This document shows positions 35,056-45,989 of a stretch of DNA of 64,000 nt, one piece after another. Positions within the stretch are counted from its first letter, which is position 1. Every line of letters begins with the position of its first letter. The notes below the pieces were generated by a model. The model did not search any database. It was not told the DNA's origin and was given only the letters and a program-made list of their open reading frames with translations. Made by a program: the position numbers and the translations under genes. Source of the stretch: DSUN01 sp035527715 (GTDB lineage: Bacteria > Planctomycetota > PUPC01 > DSUN01); the NCBI GenBank assembly GCA_035527715.1, contig DATKZY010000194.1, forward strand, positions 1-64,000. Reading direction: 5' to 3'.

Positions 35056-38000
35056 TCAGGGTCGCGCCTTCGCTTCGAGCTTGCCCAGCGGAGCCTGGCT
35101 GCTGCACGGCGCACGCACGACCACCAGGCCGCTGAGGGCGGGGACGAACAGGTAGTCGCCCCGCTTGCGGCCGACTGACCACTGGTACCCGACGTGGCGG
35201 CGGCCAAACAGCCGCGGCGCCGTCGGCTCCGTGATGTCATAACATTCTATCGCACCGTAGTTCCCAATGAAAATGTAGTTGCCGTCGGCAACGATGTCCT
35301 GGTCGAAGTCGGCCCACACGGCGCACGGCTCCTCGGGCAGGTCGGGCCGCGGGTCATAGGTGCGCACCCAACGCGGCTGCCTGGGGTCCCGAACGTCCAC
35401 GATGTGCAGGTAGTTGGCTCCCTTGCGGTCGGCGCCGCGGGCGGTGATGTAGGCGTGGCCCTTCGCCACGGTGATACCGGACATCACCTCGCTCATCTTC
35501 TCGGGCCAGCAGCGCGTGAGGTCGAGGGTGGAGACGACCACGGGCTTGGCCGCGTCCGCAACGTCCACGATGGTGAACGCGCCCTTCGCATGGCCGAGGT
35601 AGACCCTATCGCCCCTGGCGCACACGAGGTCGGATTCGGGCACGTCGAGGGCGGAGACGAACGCCGGCTTGCCCGCACTAGCCACGTCGTAGACAAGCAG
35701 TCGCTTCCTGGCGAGCACGAACGCGCGGTCGCCCCACACGTCAATGCACGCGCCACTCACCTGGAGGGGCTTTCCCGCCTCGTCGAGGAACTCGGCGACG
35801 AGCGTCGGCTTCGATGCGTCGCGCTGGTCCACGACGAGCAGGCCGCGAGCCTGGCGGGGCACGTAGAGGAAGCCGTCCTTGCCCGCCACCGTGTTGTTGC
35901 CGCGGCGCGAGTTGCCATAGGGCAGCCACGCGCCATCCCAGTACTCGCCCAGGCGCTTCGGCGCGAGCGGGTTGGCGATATCGAGCAGGAAAACGGCGCC
36001 GCCAAAGGTCTGCCACTGGTACGCTCGGTCACCGTCGAGCCAGAGGGCGTCCGACTCGCCGGCCGTCACGGCCCCGCCGACCCGCTTCGGGCTCTTCGGG
36101 TCGGAGAGGTCGAAGACCCACATCCCGTAGTTGTAGTCGGCCACGTAGGCCGTGTCGCCCACGATCGTGATGCTGCCGAAGGCGCTGGGGACGGAGTGCT
36201 CGTAGAGGCCGATCTGCTGGACGGCGCCCTGGCTGAACGCGTAGACGAACCAGCGGCTGTCGGGCGACTTGGCCCCCAGGCTGTATTGCCCCGGCCCCTC
36301 CTTGCCGTCAATCAGGTAGAAGAGGCCCTTGTGGAAGGCGCCGACGACGTGTTTCCCGCACTTCTCGGGTAGGGGGATCGAGACGAGCTTCTCCGCCGAG
36401 AAGGCCCCCTTCGCCTCGTAGCGGTAGAGGTCAATCGCCTTCTCCCCCCGCAGGGCGAAGTGCTCGGCCGAGGCCGCGATGACGCTCGCGCTCCGCTTCC
36501 CATCGGCCGACTTCTCGCGCGGCACGGCACCCGCGAGGAGCTTTGGCTTGCGGGGGTCCGTAGTGTCGAGCCACTGGATCGCGTCCGCGACGTAGACGAG
36601 GCCGGGCAGGAAGAGCCCCGCGATGCCCTCCACCTTGCCGATCTCGCGCGGGCACAGCGGGTCGGCGAGGTCGTGGACCCACAGGGCCGACGGCCCGCCG
36701 CCGACCGAGTAGCCCACGCCCGCATCCTCGAGAATATGCACCATCCTGCCGTGCCTGCCCCGGCTGAATCGCACGCTGCGCAACGGGCCGGGGCGAAGCG
36801 GGTTCGCCAGGTCGTCCACAAGGATCAGGCCACGCTTCGACGACTCGAAGTAGGCCCGGTCGCGGAACGGCAGCAGGCTGTGCGAGAAGTACCACGAGCT
36901 GATCTGGCCGATGACGTCAGGCTTCGCCTTGTCCGAGATGTCCACGATGCTGTAGTGGCCTTCGCCCGGCCCCACGAAGGCGTGCTTGCCGCGCACGACG
37001 ATGGGCGGCCCAGGCACGCCGAAGCCGGTCTGGAGCGCGGCGCAGAGCTGGAGCTTCTGGGGGCGGGCCTCGGAGAACTTGCCGCGCCCGAGCACCGGGT
37101 CAATGGCCAGCACGCCGCCGGGCACCGCGATCTCGGGCCAGCCCGCCTCGTCCGAGAGGTCCCAACCCTGCGGGCGGAGCGGATAGGCGAAGTCGCGCTT
37201 CGCCGCCCACGCGAGCGAGCAAACGTCCACGCCGTCCTCCATGACCACCAGGCCGTTCGCCGCGCCGTAGGCGGCGGCCAGGTCCTCGCGACGGAGCTCG
37301 GCGCCGTCGGCCTTCTTCAGCGGGCGGTCCTGCCCGTCGGGCGCGAAGCGGAAGGCCCCGAGCCGCCGCTCCCAATCGGAGCGCACGACGGCGAGCCGCT
37401 CCTGCCAGGCGGGTCCAATGGCGAACAGCCGCCGCAGCGGCTCGCCCCAACCCGCCCGGCACTCGAGGAAGTAGAGGCCCGGCTGCGGCGGCTTGTGGGA
37501 CAGCTTCAGCCGCACTTTGCTGCGGGGAGGAACGGCGACCTCGGCGGACCGCAACGCGGCCAGGCGCGTGGCCTGGTCGAGCGGCTCGGCCGCCCAGGCG
37601 CCGAAGCGGTAGCGCACCTCCGCTGTCCGCTGCATCTCCGCGCGGTTCTCGACATCCACCTCGACTGTTGCCTCGGTGTCGGTCTGGCCCGCAAGACGCA
37701 CGCGGAGGGCGAAGGGGGAGTCGAGGAACGGCTCCCCCAAGGCTGCCTCGTTCTTCCCCGCGCGCTTGGTGAGCCGAACCGCTCGGACCTCGAGCGGGAA
37801 GTCGGGCACGCGATTGCGGTCGCCGCCCTCGCAGCGGATGCCGAAGCTCTCGGCGGGCCGCGGCGGCGCCTCGACCTGGGGCGTCGCCGCGCTGTGCGCG
37901 GCGTAGCCGGTGTGATCGTAGAAGACCTCGCCGCCGCTCTCGACGCGCAGGGGAACGTTCACCGAGAAGAGCCGCCAGCCCATCCACGCCGTGCCGTCGT

Positions 38001-39285
38001 TCATCGCCTGGAGGAATGCCTCGCCGCTGCGGTCGGTGTAGAGCACCTCCACGCGCAGCGCCTCGCCGCCGTTCTTCACCCACACGCAGAGCTGCTGGGC
38101 GGGCGAGGGGTCGGCGTTGGCGGGATCGTCCGCAAGCCCGACGACTCGCACGAGGTCGAGCGTCGCCGGCTCCGGGCCGAAGGCAATGCCCACGGGGAAC
38201 CGTGCCGCCCCCTCGCGCTCGCCGAGGAGCGCCAGCTTCTCCACCCCCTTGTCGAAGTGCGCCCGCCAGGTGCCCGCCCGCAGGCGTTCGTGCCCCTCGC
38301 CCACGCCGAACGCGAGTTGAGCGGGCGGCGGCGAGCGGAACCATTCCTCCGCCGCTTCCGCGTCGCCCGAGTAGAGCACCACCTGCTCCACCTTCACGGG
38401 CGGGCCCTGCTTCTGGATCGTGATGAGGTGCGGGCCGGCCGCCAGCTCGACCGCCTCGTCCATCGCCACCCAATGCCAGAGGCGTGCGTTCTGCTCGTAG
38501 ACGGTCTTCACGAGCTCGCCGTCGAGGCTGAGGTAGAGGTTTCTGGCCATCTCCTGCATGGTCAGGCCCTCGAACATGTTCTTGCCCTCGAAGAACACGC
38601 GTGCGAAGAGGCGCACCTTCGCGGCCCGCCGCGTGCGGAAGACAGTGCGAAGGGTATCGCCATCCCCGTCGAGGACTACCACGTTGGCCTTGCCGAGCCG
38701 CTCGCGGCGGCCAGTCACCTGCTCGAACTCGGCTGCCGAGAGCGCCAGGCTCTCCCCGCGCCGCCAGTCCACGCCCTCGGTCGCTGGCACGCCCGCCAGC
38801 CACGGCTGGCTCCAGGCGGGCTCGCCGCCCCAGTAGAGCACCACCTGGTCCACGCGCTGCTCGGCGCCCGCGGCAGGCGCGATGGACAGCTCGTGCTTGC
38901 CCGCCGCGAGCCTGGCCGTGCCCGCTTTCACCCAGTGCCACACCTGGAAGTTCCCGATGTCCCATCGCCCGCCGCCGGTCGCCGTCCGGGCCGTGACGGG
39001 GAACGCCTGCTCGCCGAGCTTCAGCGTCAGCGCGTCCTGCCCGCCCCACGGGAAGTACACGCGTGCCCACACCTGTGCCTCGATGGGGTGGGCGAGCTCG
39101 ACAGGCGTCCTGATGACGCTCTCCTTCTTCGGGAACGCGACGCCCACGACGCCGCGGAAGCTGCGCCGCTCCGCCTGCACCTCGGCGAACCGCTCGGCCT
39201 GAAGGCACAAGCAGTCCTCGCCGCGCACCGCCACCAACGGCCCGACCGCAAGGACAGCGGCCATCGTGAGAGCCCGGGCGTTCAC
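35056..39285 (-). CDS. Giant secreted LVIVD-repeat beta-propeller protein with N-terminal CBM-like domains
   Basis: A 1409-residue exported protein. GTG at 39285 follows AAGGAGG by 8 bases. After the signal peptide (MAAVLAVGPLVAVRG), residues about 25-300 hold two similar beta-sandwich modules ending WHWVKAGTARLAAGKHELSI and WHWVAMDEAVELAAGPHLITI, like carbohydrate-binding domains. Residues about 800-1400 carry about eleven LVIVD-type propeller repeats (YSIVDISDKAKP, MWVFDLSDPKSPKRVGG, LHIVDVRDPRQPRW). These are known from secreted and surface proteins of unknown role. No catalytic residues are obvious. It is divergent from the tandem-barrel glycosidase gene under an overlapping promoter. Confidence 0.85.
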   Translation of the reverse strand: MNARALTMAAVLAVGPLVAVRGEDCLCLQAERFAEVQAERRSFRGVVGVAFPKKESVIRTPVELAHPIEAQVWARVYFPWGGQDALTLKLGEQAFPVTARTATGGGRWDIGNFQVWHWVKAGTARLAAGKHELSIAPAAGAEQRVDQVVLYWGGEPAWSQPWLAGVPATEGVDWRRGESLALSAAEFEQVTGRRERLGKANVVVLDGDGDTLRTVFRTRRAAKVRLFARVFFEGKNMFEGLTMQEMARNLYLSLDGELVKTVYEQNARLWHWVAMDEAVELAAGPHLITIQKQGPPVKVEQVVLYSGDAEAAEEWFRSPPPAQLAFGVGEGHERLRAGTWRAHFDKGVEKLALLGEREGAARFPVGIAFGPEPATLDLVRVVGLADDPANADPSPAQQLCVWVKNGGEALRVEVLYTDRSGEAFLQAMNDGTAWMGWRLFSVNVPLRVESGGEVFYDHTGYAAHSAATPQVEAPPRPAESFGIRCEGGDRNRVPDFPLEVRAVRLTKRAGKNEAALGEPFLDSPFALRVRLAGQTDTEATVEVDVENRAEMQRTAEVRYRFGAWAAEPLDQATRLAALRSAEVAVPPRSKVRLKLSHKPPQPGLYFLECRAGWGEPLRRLFAIGPAWQERLAVVRSDWERRLGAFRFAPDGQDRPLKKADGAELRREDLAAAYGAANGLVVMEDGVDVCSLAWAAKRDFAYPLRPQGWDLSDEAGWPEIAVPGGVLAIDPVLGRGKFSEARPQKLQLCAALQTGFGVPGPPIVVRGKHAFVGPGEGHYSIVDISDKAKPDVIGQISSWYFSHSLLPFRDRAYFESSKRGLILVDDLANPLRPGPLRSVRFSRGRHGRMVHILEDAGVGYSVGGGPSALWVHDLADPLCPREIGKVEGIAGLFLPGLVYVADAIQWLDTTDPRKPKLLAGAVPREKSADGKRSASVIAASAEHFALRGEKAIDLYRYEAKGAFSAEKLVSIPLPEKCGKHVVGAFHKGLFYLIDGKEGPGQYSLGAKSPDSRWFVYAFSQGAVQQIGLYEHSVPSAFGSITIVGDTAYVADYNYGMWVFDLSDPKSPKRVGGAVTAGESDALWLDGDRAYQWQTFGGAVFLLDIANPLAPKRLGEYWDGAWLPYGNSRRGNNTVAGKDGFLYVPRQARGLLVVDQRDASKPTLVAEFLDEAGKPLQVSGACIDVWGDRAFVLARKRLLVYDVASAGKPAFVSALDVPESDLVCARGDRVYLGHAKGAFTIVDVADAAKPVVVSTLDLTRCWPEKMSEVMSGITVAKGHAYITARGADRKGANYLHIVDVRDPRQPRWVRTYDPRPDLPEEPCAVWADFDQDIVADGNYIFIGNYGAIECYDITEPTAPRLFGRRHVGYQWSVGRKRGDYLFVPALSGLVVVRAPCSSQAPLGKLEAKARP

Positions 39286-39343
39286 CTCAGCACCTCCTTC
39301 GCTTCACATCCACGCACCGGCGGACAGTCGGGCGCAACCGCAG

Positions 39344-39372
39344 TTGCAGCCAAGGACATAAAACGTTATACA
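39344..39372 (+). promoter_or_regulatory. Promoter of the glycosidase-tldD-tldE unit
   Basis: TTGCAG (39344-39349), exactly 17 bases, then TATACA (39367-39372). The predicted start is near 39379, so the TTG at 39378 is unlikely as a translation start and the GTG at 39414 is preferred. Confidence 0.68.
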
Positions 39373-39393
39373 ATCGCTTGTCCGGCGCTGCAA
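39365..39393 (-). promoter_or_regulatory. Promoter of the LVIVD gene, overlapping the divergent one
   Basis: On the minus strand TTGCAG (39393-39388), 17 bases, then TATAAC (39370-39365). Its -10 box shares four bases (39367-39370) with the -10 box of the plus-strand promoter, so the two cannot be occupied together. Confidence 0.68.
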
Positions 39394-39413
39394 CCCTGAA
39401 GGGCAAGAACCCT

Positions 39414-41353
39414 GTGGCTGGTGCACGACGACTCGGCTTCTGGCTCCTCGCGGTTTCCTCAGGACTTCCCGCCGCCCTCGCCGGCGCAAGCCTGGGCGTC
39501 CGTGGTGCCAGGTTCACGCTGAACGGCCGCGAGACCTTTCTCGTCGGCATGAGCTACTACGGCGGCCTCGGCGCGCAGGAGAAGTCCATCGAGCAGGACC
39601 TCGACGACCTGACGCGCCTCGGCTTCAACTGGGTGCGCGTGTGGGCCACGTGGGCTGCTCACGACAACGACGTCTCCGCCGTTGACCCCGCAGGCAACCC
39701 CCGCGAGCCGTACCTCACAAAGCTCAAATGGCTCGTCGAGCAGGCCGACAAGCGGGGCATGGCGGTGGACGTCACGCTCTCCCGCGGCAATGGCGCCGTG
39801 TCGAAGGACCCGCGCCTCGCCTCGCTCGACGCGCACCTCAGAGCGGTCGAAACACTCGCGGGCGCGCTGAAGCCGTGGCGGAACGTCTACTTCGACGTGG
39901 GGAACGAACGGAACATCAAGGACCGCCGCCACGTGCCCTTCGACGAGGTCAAAGCCCTCCGCGACCGCGTCAAGCAGCTCGACCCCGACCGCCTCGTCAC
40001 CGCGTCGCACGCCGGCGAGCTGACGCGCGACGACGTCGAGCAGTACCTGGTCAAGTGCCAGCTCGACTTCCTGTCGCCCCACAGGCCCCGCAACGCCCGC
40101 TCGCCGTGGCAGACGGCCGAGAAGACGCGCGAGTGCCTCAAGTGGGCAGAAGAGCTGGGCCGCATCGCACCCGTCCACCACCAGGAGCCGTTCCGCCGCG
40201 ACTTCGGGGCGTGGCAGCCAAAGGCCCTCGACTTCCTCGTGGACGCCCGCCAGGCCCGCGACGGCGGCGCCGCCGGCTGGTGCCTGCACAACGGCAGCCC
40301 GAAGGGCGACACGAAGGGGGCTCGCCGCTCGTTCGACCTGCGCGAGAAGCGCCTCTTCGACCAGCTCGATGCCGAGGAGCGACCCGCGGCCCGCCACGTG
40401 GCCCTCGTCGCCACGGCGAGCACGAAGACCTGGCTCGCCCTCCTCGACGGCCGCTGGTATCTCAACGGCCGCGTCACGCACCCCGGCGCGCGGGCCGAAG
40501 GGCTCCTGATGAACGCCCGCATGGTCAACGGCATCTTCGAGGACCGCAATGCGAAGACCTGCCCGAAGGGCTTCGACCCCGACGCGAACACGGCGGCCCT
40601 CATCGCGGCCATCCCCGACTACGTGAAGCACGGCGTCCGCGCCTTCACCCTCTGCCTCCAGGGCGGCATGCCCGGCTACGAGGGCGCGCGCAACTCGGCC
40701 TTCGAGCCCGACGGCTCGCTACGGCCCGACTACCTGAAGCGCGTCGAGCGCGTCATCCGCGCCGCCGACGCCGCCGGCGCGGCCATCATCCTCGGCTGCT
40801 GCTACCAGCGCCAGGACCAGGTGCTCAAGGACGCCGACGCCGTCCGCGCCGGCGTGGCCAACGTGGCCAGGTGGGTGCGCGAGAGCGGCTTCGGCCACGT
40901 AGCGATCGAGATCGCCAACGAGTTCGGCCACGGCGGCTTCAACCACAAGCTCCTCCGCACGCCCCAGGGCATTGCCGAGCTGATCCGCCTGGCCCGGGAG
41001 ACGGCCCCTGGCCTGCTCGTGTCGGCCAGCGGCCTGGGCGGCGGCACGTGCCACGCCGAGGTGTGCGAGGCGGCCGACTTCATCCTCATCCACTTCAACA
41101 GCACGCCCGTCGCCGAAATCCCGAAGCGAGTCCAGGCGCTGCGGCGCTACAAGAAGGCCATCGTGTGCAACGAGGACGATAAGGTGGGCAACGAGGGCGC
41201 CCGGGCCGCCGAGGCCGCCACGGCCGCACGCTGCTCCTGGGGCCTCATGCTCAGCAAAATCAACCAGTACTTCCCCCTCGAGTTCAAGGGGGCCAGCGAC
41301 GACGCGGCGATCTATGCCAGGCTCAAGGACCTCACGACTGCCAGGAGCGACCC

Positions 41354-41357
<4 letters not shown>
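39414..41357 (+). CDS. Secreted protein with two glycosidase-like (clan GH-A) barrels
   Basis: A 647-residue exported protein. GTG at 39414 lies 35 bases after the predicted transcription start and yields a signal peptide (RRLGFWLLAVSSGLPAALAGA). The first half (about 25-330) opens FTLNGRETFLVGMSYYGG and has DDLTRLGFNWVRVWATW and DVGNER, with the NE pair of clan GH-A at E165; HHQEPFRRD may hold the nucleophile. The second half contains another barrel-like segment with EIANEFG (E503) and later VCNEDD. Two cellulase-like barrels in one chain is uncommon. Substrate unknown. The end overlaps tldD by 4 bases (ATGA), so they are coupled. Confidence 0.8.
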
Positions 41358-42844
<1,487 letters not shown>

Positions 42845-42850
42845 ATCCCT

Positions 42851-42885
42851 CTCGTCCTCGTCGTCGTCCTCGTCGTCGTCGTCGA
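42851..42885. repeat. TCG/TCC triplet repeat between tldD and tldE
   Basis: A run of TCG and TCC triplets lies in the 64-base gap between the two protease genes. A near-identical run occurs, inverted, at 61091-61112 in the first codons of the secreted unknown gene there. Confidence 0.65.
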
Positions 42886-42908
42886 ACCTCTGCTTCGAGG
42901 AGCACGGT

Positions 42909-44222
42909 ATGATCCTCAGCGAACCCCAGGCCAGAGATTTGATCGGAAAGGTTCTCTCCCTCGCCTCCGCCGACGAGGTGCGCGTGAACCTCTCAGGCGG
43001 CCGCACCCTCAACACCCGCTTCGCCGTCAACACCGTGAGCACCTGCGGCGACCGCGACGACCTCTCCATCGCCGTCACCGCCTGGTTCGGCAAGCGCCAC
43101 GCCACGGCCAGCGCCAGCGAGACCGACGACGAGTCGCTCCAGCGCCTCGTCGCCACGGCCGAGGAGATGGCCCGCGTGGCCCCCGAGGACCCCGAGTACG
43201 TGCCCGAGCTGGCGCCGCAAGAGTACCTGCCTATCCGCCCCTGGTTCGAGAGCACGGCGAAGGCCGGCTCCGAGCTGGGCGCCGAGGTCGCCCGCTCCGC
43301 CATCGAGCCCGCCGCCGAGCGGAACATCACGGTCGCCGGCTACCTCGAATACGGCGCCGCCTTCCGCGCCGTCGGCAACCACAAGGGCATCTTCGGCTAC
43401 TACGAGTCCACCGACGCCAACTACAGCGTCACCGCCCGCACCGCCGACGGCAAGGGCTCGGGCTGGGCCTCCGACAACTCGCGCGACATCGCCGAACTCG
43501 ACTACGCCGCCGCCAGCGCCCGCGCCATCGCCAAGGCCGAGGCATCGCAGAAGCCCAAGACCCTCCAGCCCGGCGTCTACCCCGTCATCCTCGAGCCCGC
43601 GGCCGTGGACGAGTTTCTCGCCTACGCGCTCTGGAGCATGAACGCCCGCCAGGCCGACGAGGGGCGCAGCTTCTTCGCCAAGAAGGGCGGCGGCAACAAG
43701 ATCGGCGAGAAGGTCGTCGGCGAGAACATCACGATGGAGAGTGACCCGACCCGCAAGGAAATCCTCGGCGCCCCCTTCGGCGGCGACGGCCTCCCCGCCA
43801 AGCCCTACGTCTGGATCAAGAATGGCGTGCTCCAGCGCCTCTTCTACGACCGCTACTGGGCGCACAAGCAGGGCAAGGAGCCGACCGGCTGGCCCTCGAA
43901 CCTCATCTTCCAGGGCGGCAAGGGCACCCTCGACGACCTCATCGCCGCGACCGAAAAGGCCCTGCTCGTCACCCGCTTCTGGTACATTCGCTCCCTCGAC
44001 CCGCAGACCATTCTCGTCACCGGCCTCACCCGCGACGGCGTGTTCTGGGTCGAGGACGGCGCGATCCGCCACGCCGTCAAGAACTTCCGCTTCAACGAAA
44101 CCCCCATCGCCGTCCTCAGCAAAGTCACGGGGATGTCGAAGCCCATGCGCTTCGAGAACTCCCTCCTCCCCGCCCTCCGCGCCAGCGAATTCACCTTCTC
44201 CAGCCTGTCCGACGCAGTATGA
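42909..44222 (+). CDS. pmbA: TldE/PmbA-type protease subunit
   Basis: A 437-residue partner of TldD. It shares the family fold (TLNTRFAVNTVSTCGDRDDLSIAVTAWFGKRHATA near the N-terminus, GVYPVILEPAAVDEFLAYALWSMNARQ in the middle) but lacks HExxxH, as expected for TldE, which completes the active heterodimer. ATG at 42909 is preceded by GAGGAGCACGGT. It ends 88 bases before the convergent PEP-CTERM gene; no clear terminator is seen in that gap. Confidence 0.92.
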   Translation: MILSEPQARDLIGKVLSLASADEVRVNLSGGRTLNTRFAVNTVSTCGDRDDLSIAVTAWFGKRHATASASETDDESLQRLVATAEEMARVAPEDPEYVPELAPQEYLPIRPWFESTAKAGSELGAEVARSAIEPAAERNITVAGYLEYGAAFRAVGNHKGIFGYYESTDANYSVTARTADGKGSGWASDNSRDIAELDYAAASARAIAKAEASQKPKTLQPGVYPVILEPAAVDEFLAYALWSMNARQADEGRSFFAKKGGGNKIGEKVVGENITMESDPTRKEILGAPFGGDGLPAKPYVWIKNGVLQRLFYDRYWAHKQGKEPTGWPSNLIFQGGKGTLDDLIAATEKALLVTRFWYIRSLDPQTILVTGLTRDGVFWVEDGAIRHAVKNFRFNETPIAVLSKVTGMSKPMRFENSLLPALRASEFTFSSLSDAV

Positions 44223-44310
44223 GAGCAAGGTGTTCGGTGTCAGGGGTTCGGTGTAGGAGCAACCAAGAGGCGGGAAAGGGGACACTCCCCCCGTATCCGT
44301 GCCCAGGCAC

Positions 44311-45600
44311 TCACCTGCGCGCGGCGCGGGCGCGCCGCCGGCGCGCGAGCACGAGCGAGCCAAGGGCAGCCAGGACCAGCGTGGACGGCTCGGGAACCAC
44401 CACCTCGAAGCCCACGTAGGTGTAGCCAGTCTCTGAGTTGTAGATGATGTAGTCGGCGAGGCCGGGCAGCCGCCAGGCGTCGGAGAGGGCGGAGTCGTGG
44501 ATGACGAGGCGGGCGTTCGCCTCGCTCAAGAGGCCCTCCAAGTAGCTCTCGTGGTCGCCCTGCCACCGCAGGCCCCAGTACCAGCCGTCGGGGTCGGCCA
44601 CTCCCGGGTCGGCCGAGAACGTGATGTCAATCAGGTTGTAGGGCGCGCCCCGGGTGGTCTGGAAGCTGATGCCGTTCGTGTCCGTCAGGATGTCGAGGCC
44701 GCTGTAGTGCCCCGCCACATCGGTCCACACTTGCGCGTAGCGGCGCCTGTAGTCTGTCGCGTTGTACTCCCCCCAGAAGTTCACCCGGCCGTTGCCGCCT
44801 GACGTCGTGCCGACGGTGAAGGGGGTGTTGGTGAGGTAGACGTAGCCCTTCGCGCCGTCGGCAGCGTGCGAGAGGCTCAAGCTGCCGCCCACCGTGCCCA
44901 CGCCGTTGAGCATCCGGAGGGTGCCATACGTGTACGCCCCGGTGAGCGAGCCGAGACTGACATTGTTGAGCACGTCAACGAGGCTGGTGGTGCCGGGCTC
45001 ATCCAGGTCCAGCACGCCCGTGCCGCTGCCCGACCTCCCGGTGCCGTCCTTGTTGCCGAGCACCAGCGACGTGGCGTACAGGGTGAACGCTCCGTTGGAG
45101 ACGGTGATGCTCCCGGTCACGTTGCTGTTCTGCCCGTAGCTCTTGTAGCCCAGCGTCACGGTGGCGCGCTGACTCGGCGAGCCGATGGTCAGGTCGATCC
45201 CATCGGTGGTCAGGTACCCGCGAAGCCCGTCCGAAGAAGTGTTACTGTTGGTGCCCTGGCGGCCGATCGTCACGTCGTTCAGGATCGTCACCAGCCGCCC
45301 CGCGCCGCTCTCCTCCCACGTGACTCTGATATTCTCCGTCCCCGACGAGATCTCCTTGTCCGCCATGTCCAGTCGCTGGATCGTGTACGCGCCGTTCACC
45401 AGGATCGGCGAGGCGATGGTGCTGTTATGCCGCACCGTATCGCCGCTGCCTGGGGCGCTTGGGCTCCAGTTGCTGGGATTGCCCCAGAACCAGTCGCCGC
45501 CTGCATTGGTGAAATCCACGGTGACCGCAGCGGCGGGGCCAGCCGCCAGGTGGGCGAGACACACCAGCCCGAACAGAACACAAGCCCGTCTCGCTCTCAT
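44311..45600 (-). CDS. PEP-CTERM sorting-domain surface protein
   Basis: A 429-residue exported protein. The signal peptide (RRACVLFGLVCLAHLAAGPAAA) is followed by DFTNAGGDWFWGNPSNWSPSAPGSGDTV, typical of autotransporter-like beta-helix passenger repeats. The C-terminus (about 402-429) is VPEPSTLVLAALGSLVLA followed by an arginine-rich tail, the tripartite PEP-CTERM sorting signal read by exosortase EpsH/XrtA-type enzymes. None of those is in the window. Expected fate is surface or extracellular matrix. Homology within the passenger is low complexity, so function beyond a matrix or adhesin role is unknown. Confidence 0.9.
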   Translation of the reverse strand: MRARRACVLFGLVCLAHLAAGPAAAVTVDFTNAGGDWFWGNPSNWSPSAPGSGDTVRHNSTIASPILVNGAYTIQRLDMADKEISSGTENIRVTWEESGAGRLVTILNDVTIGRQGTNSNTSSDGLRGYLTTDGIDLTIGSPSQRATVTLGYKSYGQNSNVTGSITVSNGAFTLYATSLVLGNKDGTGRSGSGTGVLDLDEPGTTSLVDVLNNVSLGSLTGAYTYGTLRMLNGVGTVGGSLSLSHAADGAKGYVYLTNTPFTVGTTSGGNGRVNFWGEYNATDYRRRYAQVWTDVAGHYSGLDILTDTNGISFQTTRGAPYNLIDITFSADPGVADPDGWYWGLRWQGDHESYLEGLLSEANARLVIHDSALSDAWRLPGLADYIIYNSETGYTYVGFEVVVPEPSTLVLAALGSLVLARRRRARAARR

Positions 45601-45633
45601 CCCTGCACCCCCTGACCTCCCTCATGTAGCCAT

Positions 45634-45661
45634 ATCATGCCATACGTTTCTGGGATGTCAA
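45634..45661 (-). promoter_or_regulatory. Promoter of the PEP-CTERM gene
   Basis: On the minus strand TTGACA (45661-45656), 16 bases, then CATGAT (45639-45634); the leader is about 30 bases. The -35 is a perfect consensus and the -10 matches at four of six positions. Confidence 0.55.
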
Positions 45662-45778
45662 GCGCAACCATCGCAGATTGGCGCAGACTGGTGCCAGCTT
45701 CTTGGGGCGTGTTGCCCGAACCGCCTCACGCGCCGAACGCTGCCGGAACGACCCCGACGCCCCGGGGCCAGCGCCCAC

Positions 45779-45908
45779 TGGGGTCATGCTGAGCGAAGCG
45801 AAGCATCTCTCCTGGCCCAGGGGTGCGGGCGTATCTCCGAAGGCACGTCACACTTCCCAGGCCGGTAGAGATTCTTCGCTCCGTGCCACTTCGCTCAGAA
45901 TGACCCCG
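45779..45908. repeat. Imperfect palindrome with GAGCGAAGCGAAGCATCT arm
   Basis: The left arm (45779-45810, TGGGGTCATGCTGAGCGAAG onward) pairs with 45868-45908, which carries an extra 8 bases. I recall similar arms as very common intergenic repeats in many uncultured bacteria; that is recollection, not a search. No coding content. Confidence 0.65.
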
Positions 45909-45989
45909 GGACGAGTGTCTGGCACGAACCCGTCGTGGTGGCGCAGGGAAGGGCGAGCAGTCCCATTGGGGCAACACACCCCTCACTTC

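Larger units (their letters stand above)
45601..45989. other. Intergenic region with promoter and GAGCGAAGCGAAG palindrome
   Basis: No gene. The PEP-CTERM promoter is at 45634-45661. A long palindrome with arms 45779-45810 and 45868-45908 fills the middle. The remainder up to 45989 shows no further element. Confidence 0.6.
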
